Source: Rhodospirillaceae bacterium | Lineage (GTDB): Bacteria > Pseudomonadota > Alphaproteobacteria > UBA6615 | Direction of reading: 5' to 3' | NCBI GenBank assembly: GCA_018702955.1 | Contig: JABJEK010000053.1 | Location: 1-58,428 of the forward strand | DNA length: 58,428 nucleotides | Position numbers and translations under genes: made by a program | Shown here: positions 42,678 to 51,241 of the stretch, piece after piece | Numbering within the stretch: the first letter of the stretch is position 1 | How the letters are laid out: each line of letters starts with the position of its first letter | The notes under the pieces: model-generated | What the model saw: the letters and a program-made list of their open reading frames with translations, nothing else | The model's database searches: none | What the model was told of the DNA's origin: nothing

Positions 42678-43823
42678 TTGAAAAAGCCCGATACCGTGCC
42701 CGTGAGTCATAATGGATTATACCCTGGCGGGGTGCGGACATTCCGCGCAATCCGGCATACTGAAACACAACTCGCGACCTTTCTTATCGGCGCGGCAGTT
42801 CTATTCGCCTGTTTGCTGCTGTCGACATTGGTGCATGCACAGCAGTTGACTGTCTCACCGGCGTGGACCGTCGTTCAAGTCTCCGGCGAGGTCCGGGTTC
42901 GGGCTGCAGTTCAGGATCAGCCTGAAACACCCTGGCAAACCCTGGAAACAGGGACGCTAATCGCCGAAGCAAGCGAGATCGAGACCGGCCCGAACGGCCT
43001 GGCAAGGCTAACGCGCGGCGAAGACATCATCCGAATAATGCCCGCCTCGCGTCTTGCCGTACCGCCGCGTCCGGCAAATTCGATCTTCACGAGAATCCGG
43101 GTTCTCTTCGGCAAGGCCTTCTTCGATGTGGACAAGCGACCCGGACAGGAGTTCGAGGTCCAGACGCCCTATCTCGCCGCGATCGTGAAGGGAACGTCCT
43201 TCAGTGTCTCGGCGACCAGCCAGCGATCCCGGGTCAATGTCGCGGAGGGCCGTGTTGGCGTGACAGCGCTGAATGGTCAATCCGTGACGATCGGCCCGGG
43301 CGAATCAGCGCGCGTCACATCCCAACCGGGTAGCGGCGTCTCGACCGAACCCCTGGCGCCAGGCGAGTTCGACGATCCCGCACCCGCGAGCGATGACGGC
43401 GGACCGGATGGAAACGGCGAACAGCGCGGTGAAAGCCGTGACAATCAGGACGACCGGGATCAAGCAAAGGCGGACAATCCCGGCAAGGGTCGTGCCGACG
43501 CACCGGGAAAAGGTCGAGGTAACGCAAAAAGGCAAGGCACCGGCAAGCCTGTTGTGATTTCAAAGTCACTCGGCAGCATCAAGCTCGACTCATCGTCAGC
43601 CACAGGTGGGTTGGTCGGTAACGCAGAACGCAAGCTTGCAAATGGCCGGAGCAGTGACGTCGGCGGGACCGGGACATCGAGCGTATTCAACGCAAATCTA
43701 GGCTCCATCAGCGCGAACGGGAACGGAAACGGAAACGGAAACGGAAACGGAAACGGGAATGGAAACGGGAACGGAAACGGAAACGGAAACGGAAACGGGA
43801 ACGGGAACGGGAATGGAAAGTAG
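42678..43823 (+). CDS. FecR-domain protein with Asn-Gly repeat tail
   Basis: This 381-residue protein has a membrane-spanning or signal segment at about 33-53 (TQLATFLIGAAVLFACLLL), a FecR domain at about 100-215 (VKGTSFSVSATSQRSRVNV, GVTALNGQSVTIGPGES) and a long acidic/basic low-complexity region. It ends in 17 consecutive Asn-Gly pairs (residues 347-380). FecR proteins are periplasmic or membrane regulators. It begins with TTG: GGAGGG stands four bases before it and no nearby ATG is available. The CHASE2 kinase starts 24 bp later on the same strand, so the two are probably an envelope-sensing unit. Confidence 0.85.
   Translation: MKKPDTVPVSHNGLYPGGVRTFRAIRHTETQLATFLIGAAVLFACLLLSTLVHAQQLTVSPAWTVVQVSGEVRVRAAVQDQPETPWQTLETGTLIAEASEIETGPNGLARLTRGEDIIRIMPASRLAVPPRPANSIFTRIRVLFGKAFFDVDKRPGQEFEVQTPYLAAIVKGTSFSVSATSQRSRVNVAEGRVGVTALNGQSVTIGPGESARVTSQPGSGVSTEPLAPGEFDDPAPASDDGGPDGNGEQRGESRDNQDDRDQAKADNPGKGRADAPGKGRGNAKRQGTGKPVVISKSLGSIKLDSSSATGGLVGNAERKLANGRSSDVGGTGTSSVFNANLGSISANGNGNGNGNGNGNGNGNGNGNGNGNGNGNGNGNGK
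43716..43817 (+). repeat. Hexanucleotide repeat encoding (Asn-Gly)17
   Basis: The pattern AAYGGR runs for 17 units within the FecR gene just before its stop, with unit variants AACGGA, AACGGG and AATGGA. Since the unit is six bases, copy-number changes would alter tail length without shifting the frame. It is a simple-sequence repeat in coding DNA, not a CRISPR array. Confidence 0.95.
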
Positions 43824-43847
43824 ATACGCCGCCCCCGGAACAGCCGG

Positions 43848-46457
43848 ATGACAACAAAATCCGTCCGTTTTCTGCGTCAGTTTGGCGTGCCTGCGATCAT
43901 CTTCCTGATTGTCTGTAGCGTATTCATTGGGCGTGGTTTCGAGATTGTCGAAAACCCCTTGATCGACTTACGCCTCAGTACGCAAACACGTACGGCAAGC
44001 CCGGATGTTGTGGTGGTTGCCATCGATCCCAAGAGCCTTGCCGCTCTGGGTGCATGGCCCTGGCCTCGCTCCCGGCACGCAGAAGTTATCGACCGGCTAC
44101 ACCAACTCGGTGCGAACTTGATCGCCGTTGACATCGATCTCAGTTCCGCTGGCGATCCCGCCGACGACAGGGCTTTGGCCGAAACTCTCGCGCGCTATCG
44201 CGAGAACACAATCCTGGCCGCCTTCACCCAGCAAGAGAAACCCAGCGCCCAGTTGCCGACAAGGCTGTTGAGCCAGCCATTGGACATGTTCCGCGCGCCG
44301 GCCGGCGTCGCCACAATCGTCTTGCGACCGGACGCCGACGGACGCATCCGTCGCATGCCATTGTTCGAAGATACGGGGAAAACTCTCGCGCCAACCTTTT
44401 CAACAGCCCTGGCCTCGGGCTCCGCCGGACAACCACCGCTTTTCTACGTCGACCTGAGCTTCGATCCGGCCACCGTTCCAATGCTGTCCTATATCGATGT
44501 GCTGAACGGCGATGTGCCGGCAGAAACAGTGCGGGACCGCCAGGTTGTGATCGGCGTCACGTCGAGTCAGCTCGGTACCCATGTTCCCGTACCGCGCTAC
44601 AGGGCCCTGCCCGCAACCCTCGTGCATGTGCTCGCGGCGCAATCCCTTCTCAACGGCCGCGCGCTTGTACGGCCAACCAGCCTGTTCACACTTCTTGTCA
44701 CGGCGGTTCTTGTATTCGGTCTCTGGCAACTGTCGCGACGCAGTCAAAAGCTCGCACGGACCGCCCTGTTATGTGGCGGCGTGATCGCGGGATCATTTGG
44801 CCTGTCCTTCGCGGTGTACGCAGCATCACCAGTTCTGCTCGACACCGCACCATGGATGTTCGCGGCGTTCCTTGTATTTATCGCAGGCACGATCGAGCAA
44901 CTTCATCGTGAGAGGCAGCGGATTGTCGCTCTGGCGCGCGAACAGCGAACCTCTTCGCGGTTCATGCAACTTGTCTTCAACACGATCGGAGAAGCTGTTC
45001 TGACGGTCGACATGCATGCCAATATTCTTTCCGCAAACGCAGCGGCGCTGCGCATGTTCGGACAATCACGCAAGGCGATGCTCGGACAGGACATCAGAGT
45101 TTTTTTCCCCACGCACCTCAACGACGGAACATTTTCCGACAACTTCAGCCAGCAACTGGCCACAACCGACCGGCCCAAACGGCGCGTGGCCCAGCGATCG
45201 GGCGGCACAGTATTTCCGGTCGACGTCACGGCCCGCGAACTGACATCAGGGCAACCAGGCTTCGTGATCACGGTCGAAGATTTGTCTGAGTATGTCGAAG
45301 CCGAAAACCAGCGAGACACCATCCAGCGCCAGCTCCTGGATGCCATGGAGAGCTTTGGCGAGCCGTTCGCAATGTTCAACGCGAGCGACCGGTTGATTGT
45401 CTGCAATTCCGCCTTTCGCAGACTCCATTCCGAAAACCCCGACATATGCGAGCCCGGAACACCATTCGCGCAAATCCTCGGCACAGCAATGCGGTCCGGC
45501 TTGTTCGACATCACCGAGCAGGAAGAGGAAGGGTGGCGAACCCAACGACACGAACTCCGTGCCGGCACTACCCGAAAACTCGTACGGACCATCCCAATCA
45601 GCGAGAACCGCTGGCTGAGGGTCGTGGACCAGAAGACATCCGAGGGTGGGTTTATCACCATCCTGTTCGATGTGACCGACACCAAACAGCACGAACAATC
45701 ACTCGCGCGCGCGAAGAACGATGCCGAGGTGGCGAATCTCGCGAAGTCCCAATTCCTGGCGAATATGAGCCACGAACTGCGAACGCCACTCAATGCCGTG
45801 ATCGGATTTTCCGAGATGATGATTCAGGAGATACGCGGGCCCATCGAGAACCCGCAATATGCCGGCGACGCGCAGGCGATACATGAAAGCGCCCACCATC
45901 TCCTCCGGATCATCAACGACATTCTCGATTTATCGCAAATCGAGGCCGGCACGCTCGTCCTGGACGAACAAGAAACAGACATTTCCGAGTTGCTGGCGTC
46001 GGTTTGCCGGTTACTTGATTCTCATGCCCGATCGATCGACTTAGAACTGGACTTGAATATCGCCGAAAACCTTCCATCGCTTTGGGTGGACCCTCGCATC
46101 ACCAAACAGGTGTTCATCAACCTGCTTTCAAATGCCGTCAAATTCTCTCACGCTGGCGCGTCGGTTACGATCGACGCCAGTCACCTACCATCCGGCGAAG
46201 TAGAGATTTCGGTAGCCGATACCGGAATGGGAATCGCCCCAGAGCATCTCGATGTCGCGTTCGAGCCGTTTGGCCAGGTGGAGAATGCCTTGACGCGAAC
46301 CCATGATGGGGTCGGTCTTGGGCTTCCCTTGTCCAAGATGTTCTGTGATGCGCTGGGTGTGGAGCTATTGTTCGACAGCGCGCCAAATCGTGGCACAACC
46401 GTCAAAGTACGCTTCCCGGCCGACCGCATTCACGGATTTCGAGTGGCTAGCGAATAA
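43848..46457 (+). CDS. CHASE2-PAS-PAS sensor histidine kinase
   Basis: This 869-residue membrane sensor kinase has a periplasmic CHASE2 domain (about 25-280, with DVVVVAIDPKSLAALGAWPWPR) anchored by a first helix at 10-30. Three hydrophobic segments follow (about 285-350), then two PAS domains and a HisKA domain in which NMSHELRTPL places the phosphoacceptor at H642. The HATPase domain shows the N box (NLLSNAVKF), DTGMGI and GLGLPLS. No receiver domain is present. It follows a FecR-domain gene on the same strand. CHASE2 domains are usually found in kinases or adenylate cyclases that respond to extracellular cues, and pairing with FecR proteins has been noted. No response regulator lies nearby. 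Confidence 0.94.
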   Translation: MTTKSVRFLRQFGVPAIIFLIVCSVFIGRGFEIVENPLIDLRLSTQTRTASPDVVVVAIDPKSLAALGAWPWPRSRHAEVIDRLHQLGANLIAVDIDLSSAGDPADDRALAETLARYRENTILAAFTQQEKPSAQLPTRLLSQPLDMFRAPAGVATIVLRPDADGRIRRMPLFEDTGKTLAPTFSTALASGSAGQPPLFYVDLSFDPATVPMLSYIDVLNGDVPAETVRDRQVVIGVTSSQLGTHVPVPRYRALPATLVHVLAAQSLLNGRALVRPTSLFTLLVTAVLVFGLWQLSRRSQKLARTALLCGGVIAGSFGLSFAVYAASPVLLDTAPWMFAAFLVFIAGTIEQLHRERQRIVALAREQRTSSRFMQLVFNTIGEAVLTVDMHANILSANAAALRMFGQSRKAMLGQDIRVFFPTHLNDGTFSDNFSQQLATTDRPKRRVAQRSGGTVFPVDVTARELTSGQPGFVITVEDLSEYVEAENQRDTIQRQLLDAMESFGEPFAMFNASDRLIVCNSAFRRLHSENPDICEPGTPFAQILGTAMRSGLFDITEQEEEGWRTQRHELRAGTTRKLVRTIPISENRWLRVVDQKTSEGGFITILFDVTDTKQHEQSLARAKNDAEVANLAKSQFLANMSHELRTPLNAVIGFSEMMIQEIRGPIENPQYAGDAQAIHESAHHLLRIINDILDLSQIEAGTLVLDEQETDISELLASVCRLLDSHARSIDLELDLNIAENLPSLWVDPRITKQVFINLLSNAVKFSHAGASVTIDASHLPSGEVEISVADTGMGIAPEHLDVAFEPFGQVENALTRTHDGVGLGLPLSKMFCDALGVELLFDSAPNRGTTVKVRFPADRIHGFRVASE

Positions 46458-46585
46458 GCGCGGGCGACGGCAATCGACTGACGATAGCGCGCACGTGATG
46501 GGGTCGCGTTGCTCGGCCTGTTACAATGATGCAACGACGCGCCACAGAGCGCCATACACGAGCGCTATCCATCAGGGGAAACAAC

Positions 46586-46876
46586 ATGCCCACATACGTC
46601 ACCGCCGCGCTGACCATCACCGACCCGTCCTGGATCGAGCCCTATGGGCCGCCCGTCCACGCGCTGGTCGCCAAGCATGGCGGGCGCTACCTCGCCCAGA
46701 CACCCGACGTGAGGAAGATGGAAGGCGATGCCGATGTGCCGAACGTCATCGTCCTCCTCGAATTCCCCAACCCGGCCGCCGTCGAGGCCCTCTACGCGGA
46801 CCCGGAGTACAAACCCTGGATGGAATCCCGCAATGCCGGCTCTAATGGTCCGGTTTTGATGTTCGACGCGCTCTAG
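46586..46876 (+). CDS. DUF1330 family protein
   Basis: This 96-residue protein belongs to the DUF1330 (ferredoxin-like, dimeric alpha-beta barrel) family. It begins with YVTAALTITDPSW and has the family ending EALYADPEYKPWMESRNAG, with the charged YxxxR-type region used in related small isomerases. AGGGGAAACA precedes the ATG. No function is known for most members. It is convergent with a cupin gene and lies 128 bp after the kinase gene, so may be transcribed alone. Confidence 0.92.
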   Translation: MPTYVTAALTITDPSWIEPYGPPVHALVAKHGGRYLAQTPDVRKMEGDADVPNVIVLLEFPNPAAVEALYADPEYKPWMESRNAGSNGPVLMFDAL

Positions 46877-46894
46877 GAGACATCAGCCTCCGCA

Positions 46895-47296
46895 TTAGTT
46901 CGCGACGGGCGTCCCGGCGATCCCGCTGCGCAGATCCTTGCATGTAAAGAAGTGGCAATCCTCGTCCGGCGAGATCGTGACCGAGTGCACGGTGTTGGCC
47001 GGGATGTAGATCAGCTGACCCGGGCCGACATCGGATTCCTGACCATCCACCGTCGCATGCAAGCGCCCCTGCAGCAGGTATATCCACTGCTCGTTTGGAT
47101 GGGTGTGGGGGGCCGAAGTCTGGCCCGCGGGCAGGGTCATAATCCCGACCTGGGTCAACTCGCCCTCAACCACGGGCCCGAATGTCTCGGCATATCCCGG
47201 ACCGGCGTCGAGCCCCTGCAATTTGTCGACGTCGAACACATACGCACCGTCACCGGCCTTGTAGGCCCCTTCGGTCTTGGTTTCGGCATTCGCCAT
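46895..47296 (-). CDS. Cupin-domain protein
   Basis: This is a cytoplasmic single cupin of 133 residues. The first metal-binding motif is APHTHPNEQWIYLLQG and the second is PANTVHSV, giving the standard His-His-Glu-His ligand set. It resembles the cupin_2-type quercetinase/pirin-independent small dioxygenase or sugar-isomerase group. AGGGAGGATC before the ATG at 47296 confirms the start; the longer open frame upstream has none. It converges on the DUF1330 gene with 18 bp between. No partner gene suggests its substrate. Confidence 0.9.
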   Translation of the reverse strand: MANAETKTEGAYKAGDGAYVFDVDKLQGLDAGPGYAETFGPVVEGELTQVGIMTLPAGQTSAPHTHPNEQWIYLLQGRLHATVDGQESDVGPGQLIYIPANTVHSVTISPDEDCHFFTCKDLRSGIAGTPVAN

Positions 47297-47623
47297 GATT
47301 GATCCTCCCTGGTTGTTCAGTTCCCGCGAAGCCGCTTTGGTCGCGTCGCCGGTTTTTCTGCACCCCACAATAGCGTCAGTGCCAAGCGAGAACCACTCTC
47401 GGCACCTGCGAAAACATAAACAGCGGCATCTGCTGCCCACGCCAAAAATTTCACCGAAATTCCGTCGAATTTGAGTGGACGAAACAACCGAACCATCGGC
47501 GTTTTTCAATCAAAGACAGGATCATGTTTATCCAATGCTGCTTGGCGATTGTGGCACTTGGAATCTAGCCTCCGCACTGAACATTCCCGAGATCGGGACC
47601 TGTAATTCGACCCGGAGATCTCC
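47297..47623. promoter_or_regulatory. Intergenic region upstream of cupin and parA-like genes
   Basis: No gene is evident in this 327-bp divergent region. It is AT-richer than its surroundings in 47440-47530 and contains AAATTTC, GAAATTC and CGAATTT clustered within about 30 bp near 47450-47475. The inverted repeat TCCCGA-GA-TCGGGA (47585-47598) lies 25 bp before the parA-like ATG and could be an operator or a 5' hairpin. GGAG eight bases before that ATG serves as its ribosome-binding site. Confidence 0.45.
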
Positions 47624-48331
47624 ATGAACATCCTTGCACTGACCTCTCAAAAAGGGGGTTCCGGCAAGACAACGCTCGCCGGGCATCTTGCCGTCGCGGC
47701 CGAAGCCGCCGGCGCCGGTCCCGTCGCGGTGATCGACACCGACCCGCAAGGTAGCCTGACCGACTGGTGGAACGAGCGGCAGGCCTCGACGCCTGCGTTC
47801 CTGCACGCCTCGGTCGCCACGTTGGACACCGATCTGGCACGGGCCCACGACCTCGGCTTCAATCTCGTAATTATCGACACGCCGCCGGCGATCACCGACA
47901 TGATCGAGCAGGTCATCGCTCTGTCGGACCTCATCGCCATACCCACCCGGCCCAGCCCCCATGATCTGCGCGCGGCGGGCACGACGATCGCCATGGTGGA
48001 AGCCGTGGCCAAACCCCTCGTTTTCATCATCAATGCCGCCAACCCGCGCGCCCGAATTACCGGGGAAGCGGCTGTCGTCCTGTCGCAGCACGGCACCGTC
48101 GCCCCGGTGATGATTCACCAAAGGACCGATTTTGCCGCCAGCATGATCGACGGGCGTACGGTGATGGAGTTGCCGCGCGCCGGGAAGTCCGCCGCCGAAA
48201 TTTCCAGCCTGTGGAGTTACCTCAATGGCCGTCTGACACAGCGCAGCGCGCCGACAATAATCTCCGACGGGTTCGCCCGCCTGTCCCCCGGGCGCCCCAA
48301 CGGCGAGACGCGTTGGAACGGCGTGTCATGA
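47624..48331 (+). CDS. ParA/MinD-type partition ATPase
   Basis: This 235-residue P-loop ATPase has the deviant Walker A (KGGSGKTT, residues 10-17), DTDPQGSLTDWW as Walker A-prime, and IIDTPPAI as switch region. Such ATPases position plasmids, chromosomes or protein machines on the nucleoid or membrane. It lacks the N-terminal DNA-binding extension of large plasmid ParA proteins. No ParB with its helix-turn-helix signature is next door. Instead a small RHH-like gene overlaps it by 4 bp, followed by a PAS_5-like gene, forming a three-gene unit. Copies of this type occur in alphaproteobacterial chromosomes outside the main parAB locus. Confidence 0.92.
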   Translation: MNILALTSQKGGSGKTTLAGHLAVAAEAAGAGPVAVIDTDPQGSLTDWWNERQASTPAFLHASVATLDTDLARAHDLGFNLVIIDTPPAITDMIEQVIALSDLIAIPTRPSPHDLRAAGTTIAMVEAVAKPLVFIINAANPRARITGEAAVVLSQHGTVAPVMIHQRTDFAASMIDGRTVMELPRAGKSAAEISSLWSYLNGRLTQRSAPTIISDGFARLSPGRPNGETRWNGVS

Positions 48332-48750
48332 GCAACGAATTCGTGGTGCGAAAGGGTGCTGCGGTTCCCGCCGCAACCCATCCCGGCGACGCGGCGAGGT
48401 TTCACGCGCGGCGAACAATCATGCTCCCGGCGATCAACCTTCACGTGACGGCAATACAAACGGAGGCAGCAATCGCGCGAGGCCGGTCGCAACCGCCGCG
48501 CGTCGCACGCCTGACCGGGGCGGCCACTACGGAAAAGCGAAAGTTTACGTTCCGGATCGACACAGCGCGCCACGCTGCATTTTGCCAGGCGGCCGAGTCT
48601 CGAAACATCAGCCGGCAGCGGTTGCTGACGGAGGCGCTCGATGCCCTTCTGCGCCAGATGGGTCATGCATCCGACATGGTGCCCCCCCCACTCTCCGGGG
48701 GTGACCAACACCACCTTCAAAACGGGCGACGTCGCGCTGTCGCAACATGA
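48328..48750 (+). CDS. Ribbon-helix-helix-like small basic protein
   Basis: This 140-residue protein has an unstructured N-terminal part of about 70 residues and then KRKFTFRIDTARHAAFCQAAESRN..SRQRLLTEALDALLRQ, which fits a ribbon-helix-helix fold: a beta strand (FTFRID), helix A and helix B. Such folds are typical of ParG/omega-type DNA-binding partners of ParA. The ATG at 48328 overlaps the ParA stop by 4 bp; the longer frame would lie inside parA. The short Pro-rich tail after MGHASDMVPPPL is probably unstructured. Function as the centromere-binding or regulatory partner is inferred. Confidence 0.7.
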   Translation: MSNEFVVRKGAAVPAATHPGDAARFHARRTIMLPAINLHVTAIQTEAAIARGRSQPPRVARLTGAATTEKRKFTFRIDTARHAAFCQAAESRNISRQRLLTEALDALLRQMGHASDMVPPPLSGGDQHHLQNGRRRAVAT

Positions 48751-48816
48751 CGGCGCCGCAGCCCTGCGGCCACTTTTGTGAAAACTCTCGAAGACGCCGA
48801 AATCAGAGGGTGCGAG

Positions 48817-49614
48817 ATGACGAAGTGGGAGCCGACAATGACCAAGCTTGATCAAACTGCCCGCAATGATCGGGAGACAACCGTACACCGCGCGCCCGCA
48901 GCCTCGCTGACCGGGGTGTCAATCCGCAGCGCCGCGCGCCATTCGGCGCCAACCAGCGATTTCAGTGGCGACGCAACGCGTGCCGTCCCTACACCTCTCC
49001 CGAACAGGGACAGCGTGCCACCAATCATCGAGATTTGCGCCGAAGAATCCAAACCGGCCCGAAGCAGGGCCTTCCCGTCGGTGCAGACACGCCCCCCCGA
49101 GACGATCGATGCTACAGCAGCCCGCCATCCAAGCGTGGCGCCGTCGGCCATCATCGATCTCTGGGAGCATCTGGCAGCCGACCGTCTGCGCCCGAAGATG
49201 TCCGACGTCGATCCGGTCACGATCGCCGGTCAATGGCCCAACAGTCTCCTGCTACGCGTGACGCAAGGCGGCCGACGCCCCGGCCTGGAAGTTGCCCACA
49301 TGTTCGCACCGCCTGCCGGCGGTCCCACATCCGCAATCCCGATCGATGCCATGACCGTCGACTGGATCGTCAGCCTGGGGCGCGAGGTGGTGATCACCGG
49401 CGGGCCGGTCCACGAAACCGACGCGGTGCCCACGGTGGCCGGCCCGATCAGCTGCGGCGTGATCGCACTACCTTTCGGTCCCGAAGCAGGCGTCGATCAT
49501 GTGCTTTGCCATTTGTATCGTGTCGACGACCGGGTGGTCGAAGGCGAGATCGACGTGGAACTCAGCATGCCACCGCGTGACCGAACCGGGATCAAACGCC
49601 TGTTCGGGCGGTAA
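48817..49614 (+). CDS. PAS_5-like protein with disordered N-terminal extension
   Basis: This protein of about 265 residues has a low-complexity, Pro/Ala/Thr/Arg-rich first half, and then a domain from LWEHLAADRLRPKMSDVDP onward. That start (LW-x-H, D-x-DP, then a hydrophobic pair near LLLRV) resembles PAS_5 proteins, which are frequent in Rhodospirillales but uncharacterised. The domain ends with GIKRLFGR. I choose the ATG at 48817 because GAGGG stands six bases upstream; a GTG at 48778 is also possible. It is third in the ParA/RHH cluster and may be a localisation or sensory component. Family match is moderate. Confidence 0.6.
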   Translation: MTKWEPTMTKLDQTARNDRETTVHRAPAASLTGVSIRSAARHSAPTSDFSGDATRAVPTPLPNRDSVPPIIEICAEESKPARSRAFPSVQTRPPETIDATAARHPSVAPSAIIDLWEHLAADRLRPKMSDVDPVTIAGQWPNSLLLRVTQGGRRPGLEVAHMFAPPAGGPTSAIPIDAMTVDWIVSLGREVVITGGPVHETDAVPTVAGPISCGVIALPFGPEAGVDHVLCHLYRVDDRVVEGEIDVELSMPPRDRTGIKRLFGR

Positions 49615-49686
49615 ACCGACCTCAAAACCCCAACACGATCATTTTCTTTGTCCGGTCGGCGGGACTAGCCGTGCTATGACGCGGGC

Positions 49687-50052
49687 ATGAACCGCGCAGC
49701 ACTCCTCCTGATCGCGAGCCTCACCGGGCTCGGCGCTCTCTACACGATTTATCTGACCGTGACCGGCGATGACGGCCTCACAGCCTGGCGCGCCGCGCGT
49801 GCCACTGTCGCCGTACTGGTGATCGGCACCACCGTGGTCACGTGGCGCCAACTCATCCGACCGACCCATGATCAGGCCCGCATTCTGAAACGCGCCGCGC
49901 TGGTCGCACTCGTCATCGGCGTTGTCGGGCTTGGCGCGAACGCATTCGTCGGCGGCACCACCAACGCACCGGACGGCCCCGTATTCGTGCTGTCACTACT
50001 GCTCATCCTGCAGGCGTTCCTGACCATCGGCCACGCCTCCCGACCGACCTGA
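49687..50052 (+). CDS. Four-helix hypothetical membrane protein
   Basis: I do not recognise this 121-residue protein. It has four hydrophobic segments (about 4-24, 35-55, 68-90 and 97-118) with a polar loop containing RQLIRPTHDQARILKR between the second and third. Codon use matches the neighbours. It lies 9 bp before an EamA transporter on the same strand, so it may be cotranscribed. No conserved functional motif is visible. Confidence 0.65.
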   Translation: MNRAALLLIASLTGLGALYTIYLTVTGDDGLTAWRAARATVAVLVIGTTVVTWRQLIRPTHDQARILKRAALVALVIGVVGLGANAFVGGTTNAPDGPVFVLSLLLILQAFLTIGHASRPT

Positions 50053-50061
50053 TCCGGCGCC

Positions 50062-50970
50062 ATGTCCGTCAGCGGTTCTGAATCGCGTATCAACGGTAAC
50101 CTCCGCGGCATCTTCTGGATGGCGACGACCGGCATCCTGTTTGTCGGGGTGACCGGCATGGTGCGCCATCTCGGCACCGACATGAGCCCGGTCCAGGCGG
50201 CCTTCATTCGATATCTGTTCGGCCTCGTGCTTCTGATACCCGTATTTTTTCGGATCAACAGCTTCTCTCGCGAACGCTCGATACTCGGCCTGCATGCAGT
50301 TCGAGGAATTCTCCACGGATGCGGCGTCATGCTGTGGTTTTTCGCGATGGCCCGAATTCCCATCGCCGAAGTCACCGCACTCGGCTTCACGTCACCCATT
50401 TTCATCACGATTGGTGCCGCGCTATTCCTCGGCGAACGCCTGCATTTACACAGGGTCGGTGCCGTCCTCGTCGGGTTCGGAGGCGCGCTCGTCGTTCTCC
50501 AGCCGGGATTCCAGGCAATCAATCTCGGTTCGATCGCGCAGTTGGTGGCCGCGCCGCTGTTTGCGTGCTCGTTCCTGATCGCCAAACGCCTGACACGCAC
50601 GGAATCGAGCCCCGCGATCGTCGCCTATCTGTCGATCTTCGTCACGCTTACCCTGTTGGGGCCGGCCATGCTGGTGTGGCGCACCCCTACGCTCGTCGAA
50701 CTTGGCTGGTTGCTGGCAATCGCGTCGGCGGCGACAGCAGGCCATTACACGCTAATGCAGGCCTTTCGGTTCGCCGATATCACGGTCACCCAGCCGATCC
50801 AGTTTCTGCAACTGGTATGGGCGACGTTGCTGGGCCTGATATTATTCGGTGAGCAGCCGGAAATCTGGACCTGGGTCGGCGGCGGCCTCATCGTCGCCAG
50901 TGCCACCTATATCGCGCACCGGGAGAGCCGCGCGAAACGCAGCAACCCGAAACAGGCCACCAGCACCTAA
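50062..50970 (+). CDS. EamA/DMT family transporter (single)
   Basis: This 302-residue DMT superfamily permease has ten membrane segments in two EamA repeats, with FIRYLFGLVLLIPVFFR early and GFTSPIFITIGAALFLGERL in the first repeat. It is the fifth such transporter in this window, and unlike the others it is not in a coupled EamA pair; its upstream neighbour is a small four-helix membrane protein. Substrate is unknown. Confidence 0.9.
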   Translation: MSVSGSESRINGNLRGIFWMATTGILFVGVTGMVRHLGTDMSPVQAAFIRYLFGLVLLIPVFFRINSFSRERSILGLHAVRGILHGCGVMLWFFAMARIPIAEVTALGFTSPIFITIGAALFLGERLHLHRVGAVLVGFGGALVVLQPGFQAINLGSIAQLVAAPLFACSFLIAKRLTRTESSPAIVAYLSIFVTLTLLGPAMLVWRTPTLVELGWLLAIASAATAGHYTLMQAFRFADITVTQPIQFLQLVWATLLGLILFGEQPEIWTWVGGGLIVASATYIAHRESRAKRSNPKQATST

Positions 50971-50981
50971 CGGAACAAAGC

Positions 50982-51113
50982 CTAGCGAAAAACAACAGAC
51001 GCTGCGGCCAGCACCAACATCGCCAACGCGCCGAGCCCGACAACGGATAGAACCGCCGCAAGCATCAACCGGCTCGACGCGGGGCGCTCTTCGCTTTTTG
51101 CCTGCTCGTCCAT
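50982..51113 (-). CDS. 43-residue single-helix membrane protein
   Basis: This tiny ORF encodes a polar, charged N terminus (MDEQAKSEERPASSR) followed by one long hydrophobic helix (LMLAAVLSVVGLGALAMLVL) that ends in VFR. GAGGAA stands seven bases before the ATG. It converges on the EamA gene with an 11-bp gap. The strong start signal and the clean charge/hydrophobic layout support a real small membrane protein, but no homologue is recognised. Confidence 0.6.
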   Translation of the reverse strand: MDEQAKSEERPASSRLMLAAVLSVVGLGALAMLVLAAASVVFR

Positions 51114-51241
51114 CGATCGGTTCCTCGGGCGCAAAATTTCTCAGATAACGCCGAAATGCAGTTCGGCCACGCGTGCGCGCATTGTATGCTAGTGCGACGT
51201 TTCGATCGACCAGTGAGGTCCCTTTGGGTTTCGTTTTCAAT

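Noticed and set aside
43716..43817. CRISPR or satellite array
   Set aside because: The units are 6 bp, in frame with the FecR gene, and have no spacers.
48328..48750. Antitoxin of a toxin-antitoxin pair
   Set aside because: The RHH-like fold is shared with antitoxins, but the coupled partner is a ParA ATPase and no toxin gene is adjacent.
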